From: Streptomyces antimycoticus
GTDB taxonomy: Bacteria > Actinomycetota > Actinomycetes > Streptomycetales > Streptomycetaceae
Direction: 5' to 3'
DNA length: 64,000 nucleotides
NCBI RefSeq assembly: GCF_005405925.1
Contig: NZ_BJHV01000001.1
Location: 7,378,001 to 7,442,000, forward strand
Positions within the stretch are counted from its first letter, which is position 1; each line of letters starts with the position of its first letter. Position numbers and translations under genes: made by a program. The notes below the pieces were generated by a model. That model was not told where the DNA came from, made no database searches, and saw nothing but the letters and a program-made list of their open reading frames with translations. Below, one piece after another: positions 56,384 to 64,000 of the stretch.

Positions 56384-57187
56384 TCAGACGCGCCGCAGCA
56401 CCGCGACCACCTTGCCCAGGATGGTGGCCTCGTCGCCGGGAATCGGCTGGTAGGCAGCGTTGTGCGGGAGCAGCCATACATGACCGTCCTCGCGCTTGAA
56501 GCGCTTCACCGTGGCCTCGCCGTCGAGCATCGCGGCGACGATGTCACCGTTCTCGGCGACGGGCTGACGGCGCACGGTCACCCAGTCCCCGTCGCAGATG
56601 GCGGCCTCGATCATGGAGTCGCCGACCACCTTCAGCACGAAGAGCTCACCGTCGCCGACCAGCTGCCGGGGGAGCGGGAAAACATCCTCGACCGACTCCT
56701 CGGCGAGGATCGGCCCACCGGCCGCGATCCGGCCGACCAGCGGCACATAGGAGGCGGCGGGCTTGCCGGCGGTGTCCGTGGGCTGGGCGCTGGGCTGGTC
56801 GGAGCCGCGGACCTCGTAGGCCCGGGGCCGATGGGGGTCGCGCCGCAGAAAGCCCTTCCGCTCCAGAGCCATCAGCTGATGGGCGACGGACGAGGTGCTG
56901 GAGAGGCCCACCGCCTGGCCGATCTCCCGCATGGACGGCGGGTAACCGCGTCGCTGCACAGAGTCGCGAATGACCTCGATGACGCGCCGCTGCCGGTCGG
57001 TCAGCCCTGAGCTGTCCGCCCGGATGCCTGGAGGTCGCCCTGGTAGCGAGCGCGTGGGCTTCTGTCCTTCCGGATTCGTGGCGTCGTCGTTCATCGGGTG
57101 GGTCTGGTTCATCGCGTGTGTCTGTTCGAGTCGGCTCTGGGAGCGCTCCTGGGCGGTAACGGTGGCGCTCTCTGCGGTGGTGGTCAC
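56384..57187 (-). CDS. lexA: SOS repressor LexA
   Basis: A 267-residue repressor. The N-terminal winged HTH has [25 protein letters not shown] and [12 protein letters not shown]. The self-cleavage site is Ala-Gly in [10 protein letters not shown], and the Ser/Lys dyad lies in [10 protein letters not shown] and [12 protein letters not shown] disordered N-terminal extension of about 55 residues is typical for Streptomyces. GTG 57187 is chosen because GAGAGGGG lies 6 bases upstream. RecA, also in this window, triggers cleavage after DNA damage. An SOS box 63 bases upstream indicates autoregulation. Confidence 0.97.
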   Translation of the reverse strand: MTTTAESATVTAQERSQSRLEQTHAMNQTHPMNDDATNPEGQKPTRSLPGRPPGIRADSSGLTDRQRRVIEVIRDSVQRRGYPPSMREIGQAVGLSSTSSVAHQLMALERKGFLRRDPHRPRAYEVRGSDQPSAQPTDTAGKPAASYVPLVGRIAAGGPILAEESVEDVFPLPRQLVGDGELFVLKVVGDSMIEAAICDGDWVTVRRQPVAENGDIVAAMLDGEATVKRFKREDGHVWLLPHNAAYQPIPGDEATILGKVVAVLRRV

Positions 57188-57249
57188 GACGGCCCCTCTC
57201 GAGATGTTCTCCCTAGTTGGACAACGGTAGTTGCTTTCGAAAGGTTGCG

Positions 57250-57265
57250 CCAAACACACGTTCGA
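57250..57265 (-). promoter_or_regulatory. LexA-binding SOS box upstream of lexA
   Basis: CCAAACACACGTTCGA on the plus strand reads TCGAACGTGTGTTTGG on the lexA strand: a perfect TCGAAC half-site, 4 spacer bases, and GTTTG as the second half, close to TCGAAC-N4-GTTCGA. Better than the recA box at 21935. Confidence 0.87.
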
Positions 57266-57450
57266 GTGAAATTTCGCAGATGGGCTGACGTGATCACAGG
57301 GTTAGGTGTATGGGCCGTTTGATCCGGTCGCCGTGGGGGGCGGCCCCAGTCTTGCATCCCGACCCCCGTGAATCCGGGACGCGTGGGGCTCGCGTAGTCT
57401 CGTGCCTGCTCCCCAGCCGTGACACGCCATCCGGCTCGGTTGAGTGCCAG

Positions 57451-57498
57451 CCACCAGATCTAGTGGTTAGATGGATGCAAGCCACCCACAAGTTGTGG
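57451..57498 (+). promoter_or_regulatory. pair of NrdR boxes upstream of nrdR-nrdJ
   Basis: Box 1 is CCACCAGATCTAGTGG at 57451-57466; box 2 is CACCCACAAGTTGTGG at 57483-57498, containing the palindrome CCACAAGTTGTGG. The boxes start 32 bp apart, three helical turns, the usual arrangement for cooperative NrdR binding. A likely -10 (TATGCT) is at 57530-57535. NrdR would thus repress its own operon. Confidence 0.78.
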
Positions 57499-57629
57499 TC
57501 CTGGTGGATTCGCCGCCAAGGTTTTCGCCTATGCTTGTGGCCGTTCCGGCGGGCCTCCCGGCCCGGTCGGGGCTAGTCAGGCATGTTCAGGCATGCGCCG
57601 TTCTTGAGGGTGAGGGAGGGTTCGGAATC

Positions 57630-58151
57630 ATGCACTGCCCCTTCTGCAGGCACCCCGACAGCCGTGTCGTCGACAGCCGCACCACCGACGACGGCTGCTC
57701 GATCCGCAGGCGCCGCCAGTGCCCCGACTGCTCGCGTCGCTTCACGACCGTGGAGACCGCGTCACTGATGGTGATCAAGCGCAGCGGGGTCACCGAGCCC
57801 TTCAGTCGCGACAAGGTCATCTCCGGGGTGCGCAAGGCGTGCCAGGGCCGTCCGGTCACCGAGGACGCCCTCGCCAAGCTCGGTCAGCAGGTGGAGGAGG
57901 CGGTCCGGGCCACCGGCAGCGCCGAGCTGTCCACCCATGACGTCGGGCTCGCCATACTCGGCCCGCTCCAGAAGCTCGACCTCGTCGCCTACCTCCGCTT
58001 CGCCTCCGTCTACCGCGCCTTCGACTCCCTCGAGGACTTCGAGGCGGCCGTGGCGGAGCTGCGTGACCAGCAACGGCCTCCCGCGCACGACCGCGGGTCC
58101 GGCGCCGAAGGGGCCGCGGAGGCCCCCGCGCCGGCCGTCGCCGCCGACTGA
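57630..58151 (+). CDS. nrdR: transcriptional repressor NrdR
   Basis: A 173-residue nucleotide-sensing repressor of ribonucleotide reductase genes. The zinc ribbon has Cys3, Cys6, Cys31 and Cys34, and the ATP-cone follows at about 49-139 ([24 protein letters not shown]). ATG 57630 follows GAGGGAGGG. The C-terminal tail is Ala/Pro-rich. It is 114 bases upstream of nrdJ, and paired NrdR boxes precede it. Confidence 0.96.
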   Translation: MHCPFCRHPDSRVVDSRTTDDGCSIRRRRQCPDCSRRFTTVETASLMVIKRSGVTEPFSRDKVISGVRKACQGRPVTEDALAKLGQQVEEAVRATGSAELSTHDVGLAILGPLQKLDLVAYLRFASVYRAFDSLEDFEAAVAELRDQQRPPAHDRGSGAEGAAEAPAPAVAAD

Positions 58152-58265
58152 CCGGCGACCCACACACCTACCCGGGGCGCTTGCCGCATCCGGGTGAAAG
58201 ACAGATACGTGCCTGGGGAAGAAATAGGCACATCAGGGCGTTTTCGCCCGTACCAGGGAGGCGGA

Positions 58266-61127
58266 ATGACAGAGACGACGAGCGGCCCGGCACGAGGCTC
58301 CCGCTCCAAGGGAAGCAAGGCGAACAAGGGTCTGCGCATCGAGCGCATCCACACCACCCCCGGCGTGCATCCGTATGACGAGGTGGTCTGGGAGCGTCGT
58401 GACGTCGTCATGACCAACTGGCGCGACGGTTCGGTCAACTTCGAGCAGCGCGGCGTGGAGTTCCCCGACTTCTGGTCGGTGAACGCGGTCAACATCGTCA
58501 CGAGCAAGTACTTCCGTGGCGCGGTGGGTTCCCCGGAGCGAGAGGCGAGCCTTAAGCAGCTCATCGACCGCGTGGTGCGCACCTACCGCAAGTCCGGTGA
58601 GGACAACGGTTACTTCGCCTCGCCCGCGGACGCCGAGATCTTCGACCACGAGCTCACCTACGCGCTGCTGCACCAGGTCTTCAGCTTCAACTCGCCTGTC
58701 TGGTTCAACGTCGGCACCAAGCAGCCGCAGCAGGTCAGCGCCTGCTTCATCCTCTCCGTGGACGACTCGATGGAGTCGATCCTGGACTGGTACAAGGAAG
58801 AGGGGATGATCTTCAAGGGCGGCTCCGGCGCCGGCCTGAACCTCTCCCGCATCCGCTCCTCCAAGGAGCTCCTCTCCTCGGGCGGCAATGCCTCCGGCCC
58901 CGTCTCCTTCATGCGCGGCGCCGACGCCTCCGCCGGAACGATCAAGTCGGGCGGCGCCACCCGCCGGGCCGCCAAGATGGTCGTGCTCGACGTCGATCAC
59001 CCGGATGTCGAGGCGTTCATCGAGACCAAGGTCAAGGAGGAGGAGAAGATCCGCGCCCTGCGCGACGCGGGCTTCGACATGGACCTGGGCGGCGACGACA
59101 TCACGTCCGTCCAGTACCAGAACGCGAACAACTCCGTCCGCGTGAACGACACGTTCATGAAGGCGGTGGAGTCCGGCTCCTCGTTCGGGCTGCGCAGCCG
59201 GCTGACCGGTGAGCCTATCGAAGAGGTCGACGCCAAGTCCCTCTTCCGCAAGATGGCCGAGGCCGCCTGGGCCTGCGCCGACCCGGGCATCCAGTACGAC
59301 GACACCATCAACCACTGGCACACCTCGCCGGAATCGGGCCGGATCACCGCCTCCAACCCGTGCAGCGAGTACATGCACCTGGACAACTCCTCGTGCAACC
59401 TGGCCTCGCTCAACCTGATGAAGTTCCTCCAGGACGACGACGCGGGCAACCAGCGCTTCGACGCCGAGCGCTTCGCCAAGGTCGTCGAGCTGGTCATCAC
59501 CGCGATGGACATCTCCATCTGCTTCGCGGACTTCCCGACCGAGAAGATCGGCGAGACCACCCGCGCCTTCCGCCAGCTGGGCATCGGCTACGCCAACCTC
59601 GGCGCCCTGCTGATGGCCACCGGCCACGCCTACGACAGCGACGGCGGCCGGGCCCTGGCCGGAGCCATCACCTCCCTGATGACCGGCACCTCGTACAAGC
59701 GCTCCGCTGAGCTCGCCGCCGTGGTCGGCCCGTACGACGGCTACGCCCGTAACGCGGACGCCCACAAGCGCGTCATGAAGCAGCACTCGGACGCCAACGC
59801 CGTCGCCAAGCGCATGGACGACCTGGACACCCCGGTCTGGGCCGCGGCCACCGAGGCATGGCAGGACGTGCTGCGCCTCGGCGAGAAGAGCGGCTTCCGC
59901 AACGCCCAGGCGTCGGTGCTCGCGCCGACCGGCACCATCGGCCTGATGATGGACTGCGACACCACGGGCGTCGAACCGGACCTGGCCCTGGTCAAGTTCA
60001 AGAAGCTGGTCGGCGGCGGCTCCATGCAGATCGTGAACAACACGGTCCCCAAGGCGCTCAAGCGGCTCGGCTACCAGGAGGAGCAGGTCGAGGCGATCGT
60101 CGCCCACATCGCCGACCACGGCAATGTGATCGACGCGCCGGGGCTCAAGCCCGAGCACTACGAGGTCTTCGACTGCGCGATGGGTGAGCGCTCCATCTCG
60201 CCGATGGGCCATGTGCGGATGATGGCGGCTGCCCAGCCGTTCCTGTCCGGCGCGATCTCCAAGACGGTCAACATGCCGGAGTCGGCCACCGTCGAGGAGA
60301 TCGAGGAGATCTACTTCGAGGGCTGGAAGCTCGGCATCAAGGCGCTGGCGATCTACCGCGACAACTGCAAGGTCGGTCAGCCGCTCTCCGCCAAGAAGAA
60401 GGAGGAGAAGGCCCAGGTCGAGCCCGAGGTCGAGAAGGTCGTCGAGTACCGCCCGGTCCGCAAGCGGCTCCCCAAGGGCCGTCCCGGCATCACCACCTCC
60501 TTCACGGTGGGCGGCGCCGAGGGCTACATGACCGCCAATTCGTATCCGGACGACGGTCTCGGTGAGGTCTTCCTGAAGATGTCCAAGCAGGGCTCGACCC
60601 TGGCGGGCATGATGGACGCCTTCTCAATCGCCGTGTCGGTCGGTCTTCAGTACGGCGTGCCGCTGGAGACCTACGTCTCGAAGTTCACCAACATGCGCTT
60701 CGAGCCGGCCGGAATGACGGACGACCCGGACCTGCGGATGGCGCAGTCGATCGTCGACTACATCTTCCGCCGGCTGGCGCTGGACTTCCTGCCCTTCGAG
60801 ACCCGCTCGGCACTCGGCATCCACTCCGCCGAGGAGCGCCAGCGGCACCTGGAGACGGGGTCCTACGAGCCCAGCGACGACGAGGTGGACGTCGAGGGCC
60901 TGGCCCAGTCGGCGCCGCGCCATGTGGACGCCCCGAAGAGCAGCACGTCCCAGCCGCGGACCACGTCCGAGTCGGCGAGGGAGGCCCACAGCTCGACCGA
61001 ACTGGTCGAGATCCAGCTGGGGATGAACGCGGACGCGCCGCTCTGCTTCTCCTGCGGCACCAAGATGCGCCGCGCGGGCAGCTGCTACCTGTGCGAGGGC
61101 TGCGGTTCGACGAGCGGCTGCAGCTGA
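58266..61127 (+). CDS. nrdJ: vitamin B12-dependent (class II) ribonucleoside-diphosphate reductase
   Basis: A 953-residue enzyme that makes deoxyribonucleotides using adenosylcobalamin, with no need for oxygen. Active-site regions are QQVSACFILSVDDSMESIL and ITASNPCSEYMHLDNSSCNL, with the radical-relay loop in VLAPTGTIGLMMDCDTTG. The C-terminus is a Cys-rich zinc-ribbon tail (CFSCGTKMRRAGSCYLCEGC) that re-reduces the active site. ATG 58266 follows GGAGGCGGA. No B12 riboswitch is visible upstream; in Streptomyces that element sits before the class I genes instead. Confidence 0.97.
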   Translation: MTETTSGPARGSRSKGSKANKGLRIERIHTTPGVHPYDEVVWERRDVVMTNWRDGSVNFEQRGVEFPDFWSVNAVNIVTSKYFRGAVGSPEREASLKQLIDRVVRTYRKSGEDNGYFASPADAEIFDHELTYALLHQVFSFNSPVWFNVGTKQPQQVSACFILSVDDSMESILDWYKEEGMIFKGGSGAGLNLSRIRSSKELLSSGGNASGPVSFMRGADASAGTIKSGGATRRAAKMVVLDVDHPDVEAFIETKVKEEEKIRALRDAGFDMDLGGDDITSVQYQNANNSVRVNDTFMKAVESGSSFGLRSRLTGEPIEEVDAKSLFRKMAEAAWACADPGIQYDDTINHWHTSPESGRITASNPCSEYMHLDNSSCNLASLNLMKFLQDDDAGNQRFDAERFAKVVELVITAMDISICFADFPTEKIGETTRAFRQLGIGYANLGALLMATGHAYDSDGGRALAGAITSLMTGTSYKRSAELAAVVGPYDGYARNADAHKRVMKQHSDANAVAKRMDDLDTPVWAAATEAWQDVLRLGEKSGFRNAQASVLAPTGTIGLMMDCDTTGVEPDLALVKFKKLVGGGSMQIVNNTVPKALKRLGYQEEQVEAIVAHIADHGNVIDAPGLKPEHYEVFDCAMGERSISPMGHVRMMAAAQPFLSGAISKTVNMPESATVEEIEEIYFEGWKLGIKALAIYRDNCKVGQPLSAKKKEEKAQVEPEVEKVVEYRPVRKRLPKGRPGITTSFTVGGAEGYMTANSYPDDGLGEVFLKMSKQGSTLAGMMDAFSIAVSVGLQYGVPLETYVSKFTNMRFEPAGMTDDPDLRMAQSIVDYIFRRLALDFLPFETRSALGIHSAEERQRHLETGSYEPSDDEVDVEGLAQSAPRHVDAPKSSTSQPRTTSESAREAHSSTELVEIQLGMNADAPLCFSCGTKMRRAGSCYLCEGCGSTSGCS

Positions 61128-61152
61128 TCGCAGATCCTTACGGATGACATCC

Positions 61153-61190
61153 GCGGCGGGGCGCGGGCCTTCGGGCTCGCGCCCCGCCGC
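61153..61190. terminator. strong terminator after nrdJ, UUCG tetraloop
   Basis: A 17-bp stem (61153-61169 with 61174-61190, one G-U pair) is closed by a C(TTCG)G loop, 25 bases after the nrdJ stop. Confidence 0.88.
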
Positions 61191-61283
61191 CGTCGTCTCC
61201 GGGCGTCGTACGGCGCGGTGCCGAACCGGGGGCGGACTCTCCGGTATGTGATGGGGGCCACCGCACGGCCGTAGGATGGCGCG

Positions 61284-61892
61284 GTGCTGGTCAAGTGGAT
61301 TCGCTGCACCGTGGTGGACCGCCCGGGTTTCGAGCGGGGGCAGCGGAAGTGGGCGGGGTTGCCCGGCGAACCGGGATTCCGGGGGCAGGGCGGTGGCTGG
61401 AGCCGGGGGCGTCCGGATGTGGCGCATGTCTTCGCGTTCTGGGAGAGCCGGGCGTTCTACGACTCCTTCATGGCGCGTTCGCACGACCGGCTGGCGGCGG
61501 CGCAGTCGGGCACGTACCGGGATATGCAAGTCCGGCTGTTCGAGCACCGATTCGATGTGAAGGTCGGCTTCGAGCCGCGGTTCTCCGACGCGGACGTGGT
61601 GCGCGTCGCGCACTGCCGGGTGCGCCCCGACCGGGTGGATCACTTCACGCTGGTGCAGGAGAAGGTGTGGAATCCGGCCATGGCCGGGTCGCCCGGGATG
61701 CTGCGCGGGGTGTTCGGCGAGGCGCCGGGGAACGAGTTCCTGGTGCTGTCGATGTGGGACTCGGCGGCCGAGCACGGGAAGTACCGGGTGGAGCGGGTCG
61801 AACGGCTCGGCCTGCGCGCGCAGACGGAAGCGGATGTGGCGGCGATCGCCGGCGATGTCGTACGGGTCGAGTCCGCCTGGACGGTGGTGTGA
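61284..61892 (+). CDS. DUF4937 (YdbC-like) protein
   Basis: A 202-residue protein with two repeats of a dimeric alpha-beta barrel fold: MLVKWIRCTVVDRPGF ... HVFAFWESRAFYDSFMARSHD in the first half and RVRPDRVDHFTLVQEKVWNPAM ... FLVLSMWDSAAEHGKY in the second. This matches DUF4937 proteins, related to antibiotic-biosynthesis monooxygenase-type domains. Function is unknown. GTG 61284. Confidence 0.82.
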   Translation: MLVKWIRCTVVDRPGFERGQRKWAGLPGEPGFRGQGGGWSRGRPDVAHVFAFWESRAFYDSFMARSHDRLAAAQSGTYRDMQVRLFEHRFDVKVGFEPRFSDADVVRVAHCRVRPDRVDHFTLVQEKVWNPAMAGSPGMLRGVFGEAPGNEFLVLSMWDSAAEHGKYRVERVERLGLRAQTEADVAAIAGDVVRVESAWTVV

Positions 61893-61940
61893 CGAGCTCT
61901 CTGCCGCTTGAGAGACGGGTCCGGCGCTCAGGAGGCGGCC

Positions 61941-61986
61941 CTGATCATTGGCAGGCAGGGGAACTGATCATCGGCAGGCAGGGGAA
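61941..61986. repeat. 23-bp tandem duplication at the end of the tetR gene
   Basis: Two units, 61941-61963 and 61964-61986, differ at one base (ATTGGC versus ATCGGC). The second holds the tetR stop codon and last residues. Because each unit contains the same stop, the duplication does not change the protein. Confidence 0.85.
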
Positions 61987-62594
61987 TACGCCCCGGCCCG
62001 GACCGCGGCGGCGACGGCGGCCGCCGTCTGGTCGGCGAGTGGCGTGTCGAGGGGCTCACGGGTGATGAGCGCCCGGAAGAACAGGGGCGCGGAGACGGCG
62101 CGGACGACCGCCGCGGCGTCGGTGCCGGACGGGGCCTCACCGCGGTCGACGGCCTGCCGCACCACGGATTCGCAGCGGGCGAAGCGCTCGGTGTAGAAGT
62201 CGCGCAGCGCCTCGGCCGCGCGCTCGGACTGGAACGCGGCCGCGATGAATGCGGTCGGGGCGGCGGCGGCCGGCGCGCTGCCGAAGGTCTCGGTCACCTC
62301 GCGGGCGAGGGCGCGCAGATCGCCCTCCAGGCTTCCGGTGTCGGGTGGTGTCCAGGCGTCCTCGCCCGCGAGGTCGAGCGCGTCCGCCACGAGCCCCTCG
62401 ACGCTGCCCCAGCGCCGGTAGACGGTCGTCTTGTGGATTCCGGAGCGCTCGGCCACGTATTCCACGGTCAGGCCGGGATAGCCGTGCTCGGCGAGGCCGG
62501 TGAGCACGGCGTCGCGCACCGCTGAGCGGGTGCGCGCGGTGCGCCCGCCGGGGCGGACAGTGCCCGGTGTGGGGGCGGCGCTCTCTGTGGACAA
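61968..62594 (-). CDS. TetR-family repressor divergent from the ABC-F gene
   Basis: A 208-residue TetR regulator: HTH about 25-70 (GLTVEYVAERSGIHKTTVYRRWGS), then a C-terminal ligand domain of the TetR_C type with LRDFYTERFARCESVVRQAVDRGE. The start is TTG 62594 with TGGAG 7 bases upstream; the frame is open further but lacks homology. Two CAACT-N2-AGTTG operators lie between it and the ABC-F gene, one overlapping its own ribosome site, so it should repress both itself and the ABC-F gene until an inducer binds. Confidence 0.87.
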   Translation of the reverse strand: MSTESAAPTPGTVRPGGRTARTRSAVRDAVLTGLAEHGYPGLTVEYVAERSGIHKTTVYRRWGSVEGLVADALDLAGEDAWTPPDTGSLEGDLRALAREVTETFGSAPAAAAPTAFIAAAFQSERAAEALRDFYTERFARCESVVRQAVDRGEAPSGTDAAAVVRAVSAPLFFRALITREPLDTPLADQTAAAVAAAVRAGAYSPACR

Positions 62595-62595
62595 G

Positions 62596-62610
62596 TGCAA
62601 CTCCAGTTGT
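62596..62610. promoter_or_regulatory. TetR operator copy 1
   Basis: TGCAACTCCAGTTGT has the inverted repeat CAACT-CC-AGTTG. It overlaps the ribosome site of the tetR gene. A matching copy lies 48 bp away. Confidence 0.75.
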
Positions 62611-62643
62611 GTTAGCGGGTTACCTGTGTCATGGTGAGGGTAA

Positions 62644-62658
62644 TGCAACTGTAGTTGT
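62644..62658. promoter_or_regulatory. TetR operator copy 2
   Basis: TGCAACTGTAGTTGT repeats the arms of copy 1 exactly, differing only in the 2-base spacer (GT). It lies 58 bases before the ABC-F start, in its promoter region. Confidence 0.78.
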
Positions 62659-62715
62659 ATTTGGAGCGTGCGGTCCGGATGGCCCACGTGCTCGCGTGCT
62701 TGGAGGTACGCTCCT

Positions 62716-64000
62716 GTGCCCACGCAGATCTCACTCCGAGGGGTCACCCTGTCCCGGGGCGACCGGCTGCTGCTCGACGACGTGTCCTTCACGGTCCGGC
62801 CCGGGGAGCGGGTCGGCGTCGTGGGGGAGAACGGAGCGGGCAAGTCCACCCTCCTGCGGCTGCTGGCCGGGAGCGAGTCACCGGACGACGGCGCCGTGGT
62901 GACGGTGGCCGCCGGAGGCATCGGTCACCTCGGCCAGACGCCCGAGCTGCCCCCGGACCACACGGTGCGCGACGCGGTGGACGCCGCACTCGCCGAGGTG
63001 CGCGCCATGGAGCGCGGGCTGCGCGAGCTGGAGGCGGATCTCGGCGGCGGCGCCCCCGGCGCCCTCGCCGCGTACGGCGATCTGCTGACCGCCTTCGAGG
63101 CCCGCGGAGGCTATGAGGCGGACGCCCGGGTGGAGAAGGCCCTGCACGGTCTGGGGCTCGGCGGCATCGGGTACGAGCGGCGGTTCGGCAGTCTGTCGGG
63201 CGGTGAGCAGGCACGGCTCGGGCTCGCCTGCCTGATCGCCGCCGCCCCCGAGGTGATGTTGCTGGACGAGCCGACGAACCACCTCGACGGTGCCGCGCTC
63301 AGCTGGCTGGAGGAGGCGCTGCGGGGGCATTCGGGCACCGTCCTCGCGGTCTCCCACGACCGGGTCTTCCTGGAGCGGGTGGCGACCGCGATCGTCGAGG
63401 TGGACGCCGACCGGCGCACCCTGGTGCGGTACGGCGGGGGGTACGCCGGATTCGTCGCCGAGCAGACCGCCGCGCGCCGCCGCTGGGAGCAGGCGTACGA
63501 GGAGTGGTGCGCGGAGACGGCCGCGCTGACGGAGGCCGCCACGACCGTCGCACGGCGGGTCGCCCCGGGACGCGGCATGAAGGACGGCAACAAGCTGGCC
63601 TACGACCGGGACAGGGGGCGTGTGCAGTCCTCGGTGTCCAGCAGGGTTCGGAACGCCAGGGAGAGGCTGCGCAGGCTCCAGGAGGACCCGGTGCCGCGCC
63701 CGCCGGAGCCGCTGCGGTTCTCTGCGCTACCCGCCGCGGGTACGGCGGACGGTGCGCTCGTCGACCTCCACGACGTCCGCGTGGGGGAGCGGCTGGCGGT
63801 CGACCGGCTCACCGTTGCGGCCGGGGAGAGACTGCTCGTCCACGGTGCCAACGGCGCGGGCAAAACCACGCTGCTGCGGGTCATGGCGGGATGGGAGGAG
63901 CCGGATACGGGCCGGGCGGCCCGCCGGGGCAGGATCGGCTATCTCGCGCAGGAGATACCGGTTGCCAGGCCCCGAGAGCGGCTGCTGTCGGCCTTCGGCC
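62716..64000 (+). CDS. ABC-F family ATP-binding protein, 3' end outside window
   Basis: 428 residues visible; no stop before the window ends. First ATPase domain: Walker A GENGAGKST (Lys43), LSGGEQARLGLA, Walker B VMLLDEPTNHLD. A charged linker (about 245-320, RRRWEQAYEEWCAETAAL) is followed by the second domain with Walker A HGANGAGKTTLLR. There are no membrane segments, so it is an ABC-F protein acting on ribosomes, not a transporter. Many such genes under TetR control protect against ribosome-targeting antibiotics. GTG 62716 has GGAGG 9 bases upstream. Confidence 0.9.
   Translation, partial: MPTQISLRGVTLSRGDRLLLDDVSFTVRPGERVGVVGENGAGKSTLLRLLAGSESPDDGAVVTVAAGGIGHLGQTPELPPDHTVRDAVDAALAEVRAMERGLRELEADLGGGAPGALAAYGDLLTAFEARGGYEADARVEKALHGLGLGGIGYERRFGSLSGGEQARLGLACLIAAAPEVMLLDEPTNHLDGAALSWLEEALRGHSGTVLAVSHDRVFLERVATAIVEVDADRRTLVRYGGGYAGFVAEQTAARRRWEQAYEEWCAETAALTEAATTVARRVAPGRGMKDGNKLAYDRDRGRVQSSVSSRVRNARERLRRLQEDPVPRPPEPLRFSALPAAGTADGALVDLHDVRVGERLAVDRLTVAAGERLLVHGANGAGKTTLLRVMAGWEEPDTGRAARRGRIGYLAQEIPVARPRERLLSAFG

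Noticed and set aside
57188..57629. Cobalamin riboswitch before nrdR-nrdJ
   Set aside because: No B12-box sequence or suitable multi-stem structure seen; only NrdR boxes.
58233..60212. Minus-strand open frame of about 659 codons
   Set aside because: Antisense shadow of nrdJ.
1..64000. tRNA or rRNA genes
   Set aside because: No T-arm motif (GGTTCGAATCC type) with a matching acceptor stem was noticed on either strand; a tRNA-finding program would be decisive.

Overview
The window is a piece of a Streptomyces chromosome. The evidence is very high GC with G/C-rich third codon positions, frequent GTG and TTG starts, and a gene order (ftsK, rimO-pgsA-cinA-clgR, recA-recX, gluABCD, miaB, miaA, dapF, rsh, hflX, lexA, nrdR-nrdJ) that from memory matches the conserved core of Streptomyces chromosomes. 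It is mostly housekeeping DNA with small accessory inserts. I saw no tRNA, rRNA, CRISPR array, insertion sequence or prophage.

Layout. 1-6.3 kb: the 3' end of a large hybrid histidine kinase, a response regulator, and ftsK. 6.4-11.8 kb: a RodZ-like HTH gene (frameshifted), rimO-pgsA-cinA (overlapping), clgR, dps, a small membrane protein. 11.7-17.4 kb (minus): nei-type DNA glycosylase and the giant helicase lhr. 17.4-20.4 kb: AraC regulator with azlC-azlD exporter, and a prenyltransferase-fold protein. 20.4-23.8 kb: DUF3046, AI-2E transporter, recA-recX with an SOS box. 24-27.2 kb (minus): rhodanese and cysteine dioxygenase behind a Cys-rich leader peptide, then an FAD monooxygenase. 27.4-33.4 kb: glutamate transporter gluABCD (minus) facing the gluR-gluK two-component genes (plus; gluK frameshifted). 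33.4-35.9 kb: methyltransferase, TAXI binding protein, IclR regulator. 35.9-47.4 kb: miaB, extradiol-dioxygenase-like gene, two small minus-strand genes, miaA, dapF, rsh, M1 peptidase, hflX (frameshifted). 47.4-54 kb: secreted serine protease, then a three-gene NRPS-independent siderophore (NIS) locus (frameshifted aminotransferase, IucA/IucC synthetase, IucB-like acyltransferase). 54.2-61.1 kb: DinG/XPD helicase, lexA with SOS box, nrdR-nrdJ with paired NrdR boxes. 61.3-64 kb: DUF4937 gene, and a TetR regulator divergent from an ABC-F gene with two matching operators.

How the genes work together. DNA maintenance dominates: recA, recX, lexA, a DinG helicase, nei, lhr, ftsK and the NrdR-controlled class II ribonucleotide reductase. 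A second theme is nutrient sensing: glutamate (gluABCD/gluRK), cysteine (leader peptide, dioxygenase, rhodanese), iron (NIS locus), branched-chain amino acids (azlCD), and ppGpp (rsh).

Quality warning. Four genes carry an apparent one-base loss, all in the same direction. Three can be placed beside runs of four C, and the fourth lies in a G/C-rich stretch. Systematic base-calling error is the simplest explanation, so these genes are listed as pseudogenes only provisionally. The most interesting non-routine signals are the Cys leader peptide, the minimal NIS locus with its tandem palindromic element and expanding low-complexity linkers, and the TetR/ABC-F operator pair.
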